Assembly: GCA_037447655.1 (NCBI GenBank)
Contig: JBBHKE010003005.1
Location: 1 to 40,820 of the forward strand
From: Zygnema cylindricum
Lineage: Eukaryota > Streptophyta > Zygnematophyceae > Zygnematales > Zygnemataceae
Length of the DNA: 40,820 bases
Reading direction: 5' to 3'
Below, piece after piece: positions 1 to 9,845 of this stretch (position 1 is the stretch's first letter; every line of letters starts with the position of its first letter). Position numbers and translations under genes: made by a program. The notes under the pieces are model-generated. The model was not told the origin of the DNA, did no database searches, and saw nothing but the letters and a program-made list of their open reading frames with translations.

Positions 1-2
1 TG

Positions 3-479
3 AAGGGGCTTTGTCACTATTGTAAGAAGTCGGGACATTACATGGCAGAGTGTACTAATCTGACAGAGCTGAGATTGAAGGAGGAACAGGTCGGAAAACC
101 ACCAGCAAGGAAAAAGAAGGCATTTGTGGCAACACAAGTCATCAGAGAGGATTCCGATGAGGACGATGGAGAACTCCTCCTCAACGAGGAGCTAGAGGAG
201 AAAGGTGAGCCGGAGATTCCAAGGAGGCAAAAGTGTGATTTCTAAGGAGTAAGAGAAGCTCTTGAAGAAGGATGGATAATTGATTCAGCAGCCTCTATGC
301 ATATGTGTAGAGAAAAACCATTATTTACCAAAATGAGTATGATCCCTACTGTAGAGATAGAGTATGGGGATGGGAGAATAGTGACTACAAATAGAGTGGG
401 ATCAGTGGATTTGAGAGTCTTAGTTGATGGTAAGACATCTATAGTCACTTTCTTTAATATTTTTTTATTCCAGAGTTGA
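3..479 (+). pseudogene. Copia-1 Gag C-terminus (CCHC knuckle) and aspartic protease
   Basis: A CX2CX4HX4C zinc knuckle (CHYC...GHYMAEC) is encoded at 12-53; in Gag this motif binds genomic RNA. A Lys/Glu-rich linker follows to a TAA at 243-245. The same frame resumes after that stop with the protease motif WIIDSAAS near 279-300, so one nonsense codon separates Gag from protease. The catalytic triplet reads D-S-A rather than the usual D-S/T-G, which would be expected to weaken or abolish proteolysis. A frameshift near 470 separates the protease from the pre-integrase domain. Confidence 0.85.
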
Positions 480-571
480 ACAAAAATCTTATCTCTACGT
501 CAGTCTTAGATGATAAGGGTTTTGAGACTAGTTCTAAGAAATGAGTCTTTGTTGCTAGCTATGAGAATGAA

Positions 572-1590
572 GTGTACTTCAAAGCTGAAAAGGGTAGCCA
601 GGGAATGTTTCGGCTGAATTTGATTAATGGAAAGACGGGAGTTTGCTATGCTGGTGTAAGTGATTTGATGATGTGGCATATAAGATTGGGACATGTGCAT
701 CTAGATAGATTGAAGGAAATGAATAAACTGTGTGTAGTTGAGGGAATACATTTTAGAGACAATGAGACTTTGAATGATTGTAGTGGATGTGCTCAAGGAA
801 AAGCCCACATGTTGCCTTTTCCAAAAGCCGCAACATATAAGGGCGAAAAGGTCTTAGATCTATTCCATATTGACATATGGGGACCGGGCAAAGTACCATC
901 AGTTGGAGGGCAAAAAACTTATGCTTACTATCATTAATGATTGGTCTAGATACTCTAGAACATACTTCTTGAAAAACAAATCTGAGGCTTCGGCTTTTTA
1001 TAAGGAGTATAAAGGATGGAGTGAAAAGTTTCATGAGACACCTATAAAGAGAGTGAGGAGTGATAACGGGGGGGGATACACTTCTAACCAGTTTGAGGAT
1101 TTCTTGAAAGAAGAAGGGGTTCAACACCAAAAGACTGTTCCTAAGAACCCACAACAAAATGGTGTAGCAGAGAGACTACATCGAACATTGAGTGATAGTG
1201 CTCGTAGTATGTTGTCAGATAAAAAGAAAATAAAATGTTTTTGGCCAAAAGCTATGAATTGTGCTAACTATCTCAAAAATAGAGTCCTTACCTTGGCGGT
1301 AAAATATCAAACACCTTATGAAAGATGGACCGAGAGAAAACCTAATATTTCACACTTAAAGGTGTTTGGAAGTCAAGTGTTTGGTTTAAACACAGAAAAA
1401 TCTGATTGGAAGTTAGATTGAAGAGGAAAGCCGGGATACTTACTTCGATATGATAAAAATGTAAAGGGATATAGAGTTTATGATCTTGGAAGAAAAGACA
1501 TAATTCTAGTGAAACACTTGGTAGTCATGGATGAAGGGAAGTCCATCGATCTTTTCAAATACACTAAACCGGTTAGAATTAGAATTGAAT
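572..1590 (+). pseudogene. Copia-1 GAG pre-integrase and integrase, frameshifted
   Basis: The HHCC zinc-binding module is seen as WHIRLGHVHLDRL followed by CSGCAQGKAH (about 673-815). The catalytic triad of the integrase core is complete: D at 872-874 (HIDIWG), D at 1062-1064 (RSDNGG) and E at 1170-1172 (QNGVAE). The second D and the E have the DD35E spacing. A +1 frameshift around 910-918 puts the first D in a different frame from the other two. A stop at 1419-1421 cuts the C-terminal part, which continues in the same style to about 1590. In a working element this enzyme inserts the cDNA into the genome. Confidence 0.9.
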
Positions 1591-1649
1591 AAAAATATGA
1601 GTTAGATTCAAATTCTTCTAACCAAACTACGATTCAGCCTGACCTTGCT

Positions 1650-2993
1650 GTGGAAGAGAAAAATCTGATCGAGAGTGACCCTCTCTTGGAGTTTGAGCTT
1701 CTGGCTCAAAATGAGGAAAGACCGGAAATGGACGATGAATGTCCGGAGATGGACTCCACGGATAGGGGAGAAGTTGAAGTTGTTAGGAGAAATCCTAGAT
1801 TACCCTCCATTCCAGCGTCGGAGTTTGAAGGAGGAAAGAGAAGCAACAAGAGGCTTCAAGAGAGACAAGTGAACAACAAGGTAACTAAGCTGTCACATTT
1901 GAGCGAACCCCAGACTTACTCGGGGGCAATTAATAGTCCGCAAAGTAGTAGATGGGTGAAAGCCATTAATGATGAGATGGCTTCCATTATGGAAGCAAAT
2001 ACATGGGAGTTGGTAGATTGTCCTCTGGACTAAAAGGCGATAGGATGCAAGTGGGCATTTAAGTTGAAACTCAATCCGGATAACAATATCGAGCGATATA
2101 AGGCCAGACTAGTGGCAAAGGGGTTCACACAGAAAGAGGGAATTGATTATGAGGAGACCTTTGCTCCGGTTGTTAGATTTCCCTCCGTCCGAATTCTACT
2201 TAGTCTAGCCGCAGCGGAAGACATGGAAGTGCACCAGATGGACATCAAAACCGCTTTCTTACACGGAGAATCAGAAGAAGAGATATTCATGCGGCAACCG
2301 GAAGGATTTGAGGAGAAAGGAGAAGAAAGTAAGGTGTGCAGATTGATAAAGTCCCTTTACGGACTAAAGCAAGCTCTACGCTAATGGAATAAGAAGCTGG
2401 ACGAGTTTTTGACGAGTTTTGGATATATCCGAATCAGTTCGGATCATTCCATCTATCTATTTGAGGATGAGGGAGGTATGATTTAAATTGCCATATATGT
2501 TGATGATTTGCTTGTTTTTAGTAAATCGATGGAGAAAATTAATAGGTTGAAAAAGGATCTAAGGAGTAGATTTGAAATGAAGGACTTGGGAGAGGCAAAG
2601 TATATTTTGGGAATTCAGATGGAAAGGGATAGAGAAAAGAATACAATTAGTCTAACTCAAAAGCAAGCAATAGGGAATATGCTTAGAAAATTTCAAATGG
2701 ATAAGGCGAATAGTTCTACGATTCCAATGGACTTAAAGAAGGGAAATGAGGGGAGCTTAGAAGATGGGGTCTTGATCTTAGATAAAGAGTTAGGACTTGA
2801 GGAAAACAAGTTCATGCAAACTATTCCGTACCGACAAGTTGTCGGTAGTTTGATCTATTTTATGAATTGTACTCGTCTTGATATAGCACCAACTGTGGGA
2901 GTATTAAGTAGGAGTCTGAATGATCATAGGAAGATAGATTGGGAAGCACCCAAACGGGTCATGCGATACTTGATAGGAACAAGAGATTTGTGA
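1650..2993 (+). pseudogene. Copia-1 reverse transcriptase with in-frame stops
   Basis: An acidic linker (1650-1900) leads into the copia RT fold. Recognisable blocks are [34 protein letters not shown] and SLYGLKQA. The catalytic YVDD box is at 2496-2507. Stops interrupt it at about 2031-2033, 2382-2384 and 2484-2486. The segment after YVDD (KKDLRSRFEMKDLGEAKYILG) and the Y-R-Q-V-V-G-S-L-I-Y block are intact to 2993. RT copies element RNA into cDNA inside virus-like particles; this copy is inactive. Confidence 0.92.
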
Positions 2994-3491
2994 TTACATT
3001 TGGGAGGGGATAATACTAACATCACCACTTGGAGTGATGCCTGTTATGGGGATGCTTTGATGAGGAGATGTACTTTTGGGTATGTGTTGTATATTGGAAA
3101 TGGGGCTTGCTTTTGGAGCAGCAAGCAACCAAAGGTGATTGCTTAGTCCACCATGGAGGCTGAGTATATGGCCTCTTGTTCGGCTGTGAAAGAATTAATG
3201 TGGGTAAAATCTTTGCTTCAAGAACTGGGATATTTGAAGAATGGATTGCAAAAGATATTTTGTGACAATCAAGCTGTGATTCCAATTGCATCAAACCCTA
3301 AGCATCACTTTAAAGCAAAACATATGGATATTTGTTTGAGCTTTGTTAGAAAGAAGGTTGAGAATAAAATAATTAGTTTGGAATATAGACCGGATGGAGA
3401 GATGGTAGCAGATATGATGACTAAGCTTGTTCCCTCTTCCAAATTGATATTTTGTAGGGAGAAATGCCGACAGCAAGAAAAGACAGACTAA
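2994..3491 (+). pseudogene. Copia-1 RNase H
   Basis: The RNase H domain begins with TTWSDA (catalytic Asp at 3036-3038) and continues through the WSSKQPKV block. A TAG at 3143-3145 stands where Copia-2 has CAG, a C-to-T change. It then continues as MEAEYMASCSAVKE (3153 onward), FCDNQAV, and the AKHMDI block, ending at a TAA at 3489-3491, directly before the polypurine tract. RNase H degrades the RNA strand during reverse transcription. The retained MEAEYMA and CDNQAV motifs contribute the other acidic residues of the active site. Confidence 0.9.
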
Positions 3492-3503
3492 AAAAAAAAG
3501 GAG
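3489..3503 (+). promoter_or_regulatory. Copia-1 polypurine tract
   Basis: A purine run (A-rich, ending GGAG) lies directly before the TG that opens the 3' LTR. The other copia PPTs here end the same way (GGGGAG followed by TGTTG). It primes plus-strand DNA synthesis. Confidence 0.75.
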
Positions 3504-4307
3504 TGTCAAAAAAACTATTTTACAATCTATCTTCTTAGTCAATCTATGGGCATTCTACAGGAATCTTATACTTGTCGTAGTCACAAAGAGCTTGTAGGCA
3601 CCCATGGCTGCCTCAGAAGACAGGCAGAAGTCAGAGCTTCTGCAAAATATATATCGCCGGAACCAGGATTTGACCTTGTGACCTCCGGATAACAGACGTA
3701 CGGAATAGCCATCCTCTTTATCCAAAAGGTCTTAATGAAACGATACCAATATTATATTTGATAAATATTTATAAAGTGACGCGGCGACACATTTCAACGA
3801 AATGAAACATTGAAACGTAAAATACTGAAGAAATACAGTACCACACGAAATAAACGAAACGAAATCAAATGTCGTTTCGCGATCACCGGTTCGCAAAGTA
3901 CGACGCACTTTTCAACGGTCAAACAGGATGACGACCGTATGAATTCAACGGTCAACACGGAAAGATGATCGTTGAATTTCAATGGTCAACATTATTCCGC
4001 ACGCCATCAAAATCGAACGGTCGACATTGATCACTGAATTACGAACGGACGGCACGCGTGAGTGCCGGCATGCCGAAAAAGTTTTTCTAGGAGCACTTCG
4101 CCAAAATGAAGGAATATGACACGTGGCACCATCCTATAGGATGTCAAAGAAGAAAGGAACAAAATGGAGACGTGCCACGTGGCAAACCGAGAGTGGTGCC
4201 AAATACTTCCTCACATAAAGTACGGCGGCTGCCGTACTTTCTATGTACTTTATGTAGTGTATAGTAATTTGATTGGTCTAAGAGGGCTATGAGTAGGTTC
4301 TTAGTAA
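3504..4307 (+). repeat. Copia-1 3' LTR, truncated
   Basis: It starts TGTCAAAA after the polypurine tract. It shares with the Copia-2 and E-family LTRs the CTTGT-GTAGTCAC block near 3571, the reverse-complement tRNA-like arm near 3655-3720 and the GTAATTTGATTGGT block near 4262. G-boxes (CACGTGGC) are at 4120-4127 and 4176-4183, and a perfect 10-bp inverted repeat with GTAC cores is at 4217-4240. The TATA and transcript-start region seen in related LTRs is missing, because D1 begins at 4308. Confidence 0.75.
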
Positions 4308-5458
4308 TGTCCATAGTCTATTTCAGCCATGGATTACCCTCGGAAGCACCACAGATTACCTCTTAAACAGCAGTGTTTTAGACAACACAGAATACTCCAC
4401 AATAAACAAAATCACCTCAAACTGCATCAAAAGGCATTATACTATAGACAATGTAAGCTCCCAAAGTTATAGCCAAATCCACGAAGGAATGAAGAAGATA
4501 TAAGCTCCAGAGTTTCACAAATTAGCCACTTAGACTTCTCACAGAATCTTACAGAGATAACAGAATAGAATGAAACTGCGCACACATATAGATTCTTTAT
4601 CATAGAATAATTCACAAAGTTTCACATGAAAACATCACACAGGGTGATCACAATAACATGTCAAAGATGCAGAAAACAGTTTGCCAGTGCTTTGATAAAC
4701 TTTACTGTGATGATAAAAATAAACTAAGTCCTACAATTTATACACTTAGACTCACTACTGATTGTACGGAGGCATACTAGCCGTACACTAACTACCAACT
4801 ACCTCTATTAATGTTTGTATACTAGAATACTTCTAAATATGTCAGAATGAGTAAATCTACACTAATAACTATTACACATAAAGACAAAATATTGTTGTCT
4901 CACATATTTACAAGTACTCGCAATCTAACAAAATCGTATGCGGAGTCACTCAATGAAACGATGGCATGTCATCCAAATCAACCGTACCGTAATCTCGTCC
5001 TCTGAAATAAATCCAGCGTGTCACATATAAGGTACACCTCATTTGCGATAAATGTCGTCTGTCGCATTAGATTCCGTACGGCCGGCGTATTCTTTTAAAA
5101 CATTTCGAATATTAATCGTCTGATCGCTTCACAATCCGCCGTCTATATCCTAGCGCATTCCGCGCCACTCAATTAGTCCATTAATTTTACTGGTACATTT
5201 AATTCCCCCAAATGACGTACGCCTCATAGTGTATTATGAAGGCTACATTAAAACGGGTGTGTATGAAATTTAGTCTTTAAAACAACATTCCCCCAAAGAC
5301 TTGATTTCATTCATCCATGAGTCAACCCTTTTTATATGTAACTACAGTAAATTAAACGCCGTACAATTTCACAAATATCAAATCAATACTTAGCATTGTA
5401 CTGAATAAGTACCCATGAAACACAATGTACACGAAGCTAAATATTCAAAATACCAACA
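4308..5458 (-). repeat. LTR D1: 3' LTR of a minus-strand element (family D)
   Basis: It is bounded TG (4308) to CA (5458) and is followed by CTCCTCTGAATA, a reverse-complemented polypurine tract. This makes it the 3' LTR of a minus-strand element. It is similar over most of its length to the solo LTR at 9846-11021. A TATA-like box is at 4736-4742 (complement), with a TGTACGG...CCGTACA inverted repeat at 4763-4787 just upstream in the sense direction. The flanking AGTAA at 4303-4307 would be one copy of the target duplication; the partner was not found. An alternative inner end at 5287 (CAACA then TTCCCCC) was considered, but alignment with D2 favours 5458. Confidence 0.7.
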
Positions 5459-6120
5459 CTCCTCTGAATATTTAGTTGCGTGCACCTGGAATAAAATAAG
5501 CAGAGTGTGAAGTGTCATACGTCACCACTGCTTTTGCTACGCTGCTATGCTGCGTCGATGCTTCGCGACGTTAACTTCTTCTGATGATTCGCCACTGCTT
5601 TCGCTGCGCTGCTATGCTGCGTCGCTGCTTCACGACGCGAACTTCTTCTGATGATTCACCACTGTTTTCGTTGCGTTGCTACGTTGTGTCGCTGCTTCAC
5701 AACGCAAACTCCTTCCGATGATTCACCATTGCTTTCGATGTGTTCTACCATGTGTTCCGAAATTTTCCCTCTTGAACAAGCCATTGCTTTCGCCACCTCC
5801 TTCGTCTTCAAAATACATAAATAAAAACTTTTTGTTTCTTTTCAACTAACTCAACAAGGAAGAACACCAAATTTAAAATCCTACCAAAAATATTGAATGT
5901 CAAAAGTAACTGTCTTTATAACACATGCCTGTAATATAAGTTTTTCCAAAATTAAGATTTCTCTAAATTCACGTTCTCCAAAAATGTCCTCCAGAAAATC
6001 ATTTCTCCCGCTCTCTTCTCTTGATCACTTTCTGAGCATGTTTTCTTCTGCTCTTGATCCTCTGAATATTGCATCTTCTCTTTGTTTTCTTCATGATCTT
6101 TTGTCTTTTCTGAAAGTTTA
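5459..6120 (-). mobile_element. Remnant of the D element body
   Basis: This stretch lies between the D1 polypurine tract and the first C-element LTR. It holds the 67-bp tandem repeat (5523-5790) and a short AT-rich region. No reverse transcriptase, integrase or Gag motif could be seen in any frame. A 95-codon plus-strand ORF (5897-6184) and a 65-codon minus ORF have no recognisable motif and are not called. Assignment to the D element is by position only. Confidence 0.45.
5523..5790. repeat. 67-bp tandem repeat, about 3.5 to 4 units
   Basis: The CCACTG/CCATTG start of the unit recurs at 5525, 5592, 5659 and 5726, always 67 bp apart, with a partial unit near 5780. Units diverge progressively to the right. 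Because 67 is not a multiple of 3, the repeat is unlikely to encode a repeated peptide. On the minus strand each unit is rich in the string GCAGCATAGCAGCGCAGC, which resembles a string in the Gypsy LTR. Confidence 0.9.
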
Positions 6121-6875
6121 TGTTTTTGAAAACGACACACAAACACCAAGGATCGACTTACTTCTCAATAATCAACCAAGATGATGCACAACGAAAGTTT
6201 ACACATAAATAAATCTTAATCACCAAATAACAAATCACATCGACAAAACATTAATATATTTAGCCGAAGCTTTCCAATACAAGCTCTCACTCTTACCGAT
6301 CTAACTCACTCAGATTTCTAACTCATACTGAATACTTATTTTCACTCACACTCACACCATATGCTCACAGTCACTCAAACTAAAACATTGAATAGGTGAT
6401 ATCTTTCCTAACACTACTCACTCACTAAATATTCTCTACAACGATAAAGAACAAATACTACTGAAAGCAATACATCACAAACAGTCCCTAAGCATTACGA
6501 CCAAGTGCAGGCTGAGTGCGCTTGCCATAGCCTACAACAATAAGTTACCTCTACTCTGACAAATATACTCTAAGTGAATCGAAACAAATTGTGGCAGGAT
6601 CGTGCAAGATCCCAGTAGGATCGGCCGTACAAAAGTACTGCCGCTTGGTCATACGCATAATATTCCCGCGGACGAAAACATTGCGTCACGCTTCGCGAAC
6701 CAACATTTCTTTGAATTCGAACCAACGTCAGATTCGTATAACTGAACCGTACAGTACCAAGCATACACGCGAACCGACAAATGTATCGAACGAAACAAAA
6801 TGCTAACTGACGCGAACCAAACAAAACATTTGATGGCGCATTTGGGCCGACGCCGATTCGCCCAATATCCTAACA
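6121..6875 (-). repeat. Element C 3' LTR
   Basis: It matches 8882-9577 over long blocks (around 6148-6325, 6420-6545 and 6680-6875). It ends at CCTAACA (complement TGTTAGG) followed by ATCCCCCTCATAT, a reverse-complemented polypurine tract. The outer end is uncertain (6121 or 6127). The two LTRs differ by many substitutions and indels, which suggests an old insertion or recombination between two elements. Confidence 0.8.
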
Positions 6876-6890
6876 ATCCCCCTCATATTG
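6876..6890 (-). promoter_or_regulatory. Element C polypurine tract
   Basis: On the minus strand this reads as a G/A-rich run ending GGGGGAT directly before the LTR start TGTTAGG. This is the expected plus-strand primer site. Confidence 0.7.
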
Positions 6891-7357
6891 GGAGAATCGT
6901 TTGGAGACGCGACACTGATGTTGGTCGCCCCCTCTCAAACAAAATACCGTACACAAAACATAAAACCGTACCCTCACACTAAAACCAAACGTACTCACCG
7001 AACAAACTAACCGTACAATTCACAACTAACCGTACACTCACTTCCGTACCTCACTTTCATTTTCACTCACTTCTCACTTCTTTCTCTCACTAACGTCTCA
7101 CATTTTTCTTCTTCACTTCCTCACTACTTTCACTTCATTTCAGTTCTCACTGCTGCCTTTCTCTTAATGACATCTATTTCAGATTTTACTTACTTACTTA
7201 CTGACTGACTGCTCACAGCTCATTTCCTCACCTCACAAATAAATTTTTATAATTTGCACTCACAATTTTTTCAATTTCAATTTCTTCCTTTTTTTAACCT
7301 TACTTATTCTTAACCGGCAGTTCGCTCATTGGCCCTTTGCCATTTTCCCACACGCAA
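6891..7357. other. Element C 3' untranslated region
   Basis: This is pyrimidine-rich on the plus strand, with runs of CTCACTT/CTTCACT. No gene was seen. It lies between the Gag stop and the polypurine tract, and in the sense direction it is rich in GAAGTGAG-type purine runs. Confidence 0.6.
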
Positions 7358-8808
7358 TTAAATCTGTATCGCATTGTGTACCACAATGTCGTCGAAATCT
7401 TCATCCAAGCCAGCAAAATATCCGTGGCTTCCTCCTCGACCATTTCCGCGACCAATTCCACGACCACGGCCAACTCTTCCATCACTGTCCGAGTTCCTTT
7501 CACTTCTGTCAAAACACTGCGTACTGACATGTCCCCATCGCTGACACAAGTAACACTGTTTTTGTAAATCTGGGCAATCTGCTGCAAAATGTCCCAATTT
7601 TTGACATTTGTCGCATGTCACATTAGCATCAGTCTGACTGCTACTAGCACCTGCATTCTGCATGCCTCCTCTACCTCCTCTTCCTCCTCTACCACTGCCA
7701 CCTCTACCTCTAAAGGATCTCCCACCCCCTCTTCCATTGAGTAAATTCAAAGTGGCACTGTGGCAAAATAAAGAGGGGCAGATTCACCAAATGAAACTAA
7801 TTCCTTCACACCTCTACTTTTTCCATCTCTTGTCTTATCCACCCTCTTTAAGTAACTCACCGCGTATTCCTACGAAGCCTTTTTATTTGATTGAATTATG
7901 TCACTCGGAGTACGAAGGTACTCGGGAAGACCGTTCAAGAACACTTGCAACTTGTGATCTTCGTCTAGCATTCGTCCTAGATTGGTTAGCTGCTCAACAA
8001 GAATATTAAACCTTTTCACTGCATCCTCAATAGATTAATTTTCCTTGAATCGAAACTGAATGAATTCCTGGAAGACAAATTGCCCTTTATCCTCTACCCC
8101 TTTCTCAAATTGGTTCCCCAAACCTACCCAACATTCGTGAGCACTCCCATAAGCTAGAAAATGATCTAAGACTGAACCATGGCAACTTTGCATCAATCCG
8201 TTAGTAGCCGCGATATCTTTTCGTTTCCATAATTTCCTACCAAGGGGATCTTTCGGTTCCCTCTCCTCTCCGTTCACAATTCTCCACAAATTTTTCAAAA
8301 TTAATTCTCCCTTAATATGCTTTTTACAAACGGCATAATTTGATCAATTAAATAAAACAGTTTTTCCCGACATACGAAAATTCCCCTCAACTTCGGTCTC
8401 ACTACCGAGATCTAAATCTTCCTCCACATCAATTTTCCCTTTCCCCCTACGAATCTTTTCCCTCTTTTTTTTTTTACCTTCACCTTCGGAGTCATCATCA
8501 TCACTCTCATCATTTGGATCTGGATCCGGATCGTCCAGCACTTACAACTTGCCCCTTTGGACAGCCGAGAGTCGTTCATCGAAGGTGCGAACAAGTCCAT
8601 CAAACAAGATCCGGAGTTGCTCCTCAGACAAAGTAACATTCACATTAGCTTCTTTCTTTTTCTGCCCGAACGGATCACTCGGAAGCTCCTCATCGAACTG
8701 CTCGCCTTTGAAGCCTTTCTCACTCAGTTTTGGCGATGAGTCCGGTTGCTCTGGTGGAGGAGTAAAAGTCGGTGCTGGAGACCAAACAGGTTTCTTTTTC
8801 CTCCCCAT
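7358..8808 (-). pseudogene. Element C Gag: RGG-rich with two CCHC knuckles
   Basis: The start is the ATG at 8806-8808, just inside the primer-binding site. The N-terminus is Pro/Lys-rich (MGRKKKPVWSPAP). It is followed by a Glu/Asp-rich part (DDPDPDPNDESDDDD) and a copia-type Gag core with KNLWRIVNGEE, HECWVGLGNQFEKG and QVFLNGLPEYLRTP. A Gly/Arg repeat (GRGG, about 7650-7740) precedes two zinc knuckles, at 7574-7615 (CDKC...GHFAADC) and 7514-7555 (CYLC...GHVSTQC). In-frame stops at about 8542, 8344 and 8035, plus a frameshift near 7760, break it. The double knuckle with an RGG box differs from the single knuckle of the other copia Gags here, so this is a separate lineage. Gag would package element RNA. 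Confidence 0.85.
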
Positions 8809-8867
8809 AATGGAAACACTAGCCAGATCTACTCACAAAAAATCCTACAAGCTAAATAGCAAAACCT

Positions 8868-8879
8868 GCTCCAATACCA
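8868..8879 (-). promoter_or_regulatory. Element C primer-binding site (initiator tRNA-Met 3' end)
   Basis: The minus strand reads TGGTATTGGAGC two bases inside the 5' LTR. The standard plant initiator tRNA-Met site is TGGTATCAGAGC, giving 10 of 12 matches. Confidence 0.85.
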
Positions 8880-8881
8880 AT

Positions 8882-9577
8882 TGTTAAAAGACAGAACAAG
8901 GATCGACTCACTTCACAAACAGTAAATCAAGATGATGCACAGCGCAAGTTTACACATAAATAAATCTTAATCACCACATAACAAATCACAACGACAAAAT
9001 ATAAATATATTAAGCCGAAGCTTTTCCAATACAAGCTCTCACTCTTACCGATCTAACTCACTCAGATTTCTAACTCAACAACTTATCCCCAACTCAACTG
9101 TCTAACACAACAAATGGTGATTATGCCCTAGCAGTACTCACTCACTAAATACTCTCTACAATTAAAGAATACTACTGAAGATACAGAACAGTCCCTAAGC
9201 ATACGACAGGCAGTGAGGGTACCATAGCCTACAGCAATAAGTTTCTATTGACAATTTCTTGTGAATCGAATAAACTGTGGTGATCGTGCAGATTTGTATA
9301 AATCATTGCCGTTTTGCAATTAAAATATTCCCGGGACAAAAAAGGCTCACGCCGCGAAATGAAATATTTCACGGTCGCTAAATTGCGCTTCGCGAACCAA
9401 CATTTCTCCAAAATCGTCCAACGTCCGATTCGTACTATTGAACCGACAAGTACAATACCGAACATAAACGTGAACCGACACATGTATCAAACGAAACAAA
9501 AACATAACTGACGCAAACCAAACAAAATATTTGATGGAGCGATTTCGGCCGTCGCGGATTCGCCCAATATCCTAACA
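8882..9577 (-). repeat. Element C 5' LTR
   Basis: It runs from TGTTAAAAG (8882) to CCTAACA (9577), ends TG...CA, is about 696 bp long and is a direct repeat of 6121-6875. The primer-binding site abuts it at 8868-8879. Confidence 0.85.
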
Positions 9578-9845
9578 TTCAGGTGCATCCATTTCATATG
9601 TGTTGTGACAAATACTTTTTTACCAAGCTAAGAAAGATCTTTCCTGTAGAGATAGAGTATGGGGATGGTAGAGTAGTTACTACAGATTTAGTGGGCTTGG
9701 TAGATCTAATGGTCTTAGTGGAGGGTAAGACTTTTATTTTCACCTTCTCAGATGTACTTTACATCCCTTAGCTCAGTAAAATTCTTGTCTCCACCTCGGT
9801 ATTAGATGAGAAGGATTTTGATGCCTTCGCTAGAAATGAAGTCTT
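9578..9845 (+). pseudogene. Copia-2 aspartic protease fragment
   Basis: The fragment begins at the active-site codons. TTCAGGTGCATCC corresponds to the D-S-G-A-S box with its Asp codon split by the element C boundary. Strong similarity to Copia-1 follows (VEIEYGDGRVVTT, LVGLVDL, VLYIP). A short indel near 9590 and a TAG near 9770 break it. Unlike Copia-1 it retains the Gly of the active site. The frame runs into the target site GTCTT at 9841-9845, where the D2 LTR starts. Confidence 0.85.

Larger units (their letters stand above)
1..4307 (+). mobile_element. Copia-1: Ty1/copia (Tnt1/Tork-like) retrotransposon, 5' part outside window
   Basis: Domains run in the copia order on the plus strand: Gag zinc knuckle, protease, GAG pre-integrase, integrase, reverse transcriptase, RNase H, polypurine tract, 3' LTR. 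The 5' LTR and most of gag lie before the window. The reading frame is broken by several stops and at least two frameshifts, so it cannot be autonomous. The 3' LTR is cut at 4307 where the D1 LTR begins, so the D element probably inserted into it. The lineage call rests on the linked IN-before-RT order and the YVDD reverse transcriptase. Confidence 0.93.
6121..9577 (-). mobile_element. Element C: gag-only LTR retrotransposon (non-autonomous)
   Basis: Two direct repeats (6121-6875 and 8882-9577) flank a 2.0-kb interior. Next to the right LTR is a primer-binding site, next to the left LTR a polypurine tract, so the element reads on the minus strand. The interior carries only a degraded Gag; no protease, integrase or RT is seen, and there is no room for a full pol. 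The right flank is Copia-2 protease DNA (TTCAG at 9578-9582). The left flank is different DNA with no matching duplication, so one side was rearranged after insertion. Confidence 0.85.

Noticed and set aside
5287-5300. LTR D1 ending at 5287 (CAACA before TTCCCCCAAAG)
   Set aside because: It looks like an LTR-polypurine junction, but the solo LTR D2 aligns beyond it and 5458 gives a length (1151) close to D2 (1176).
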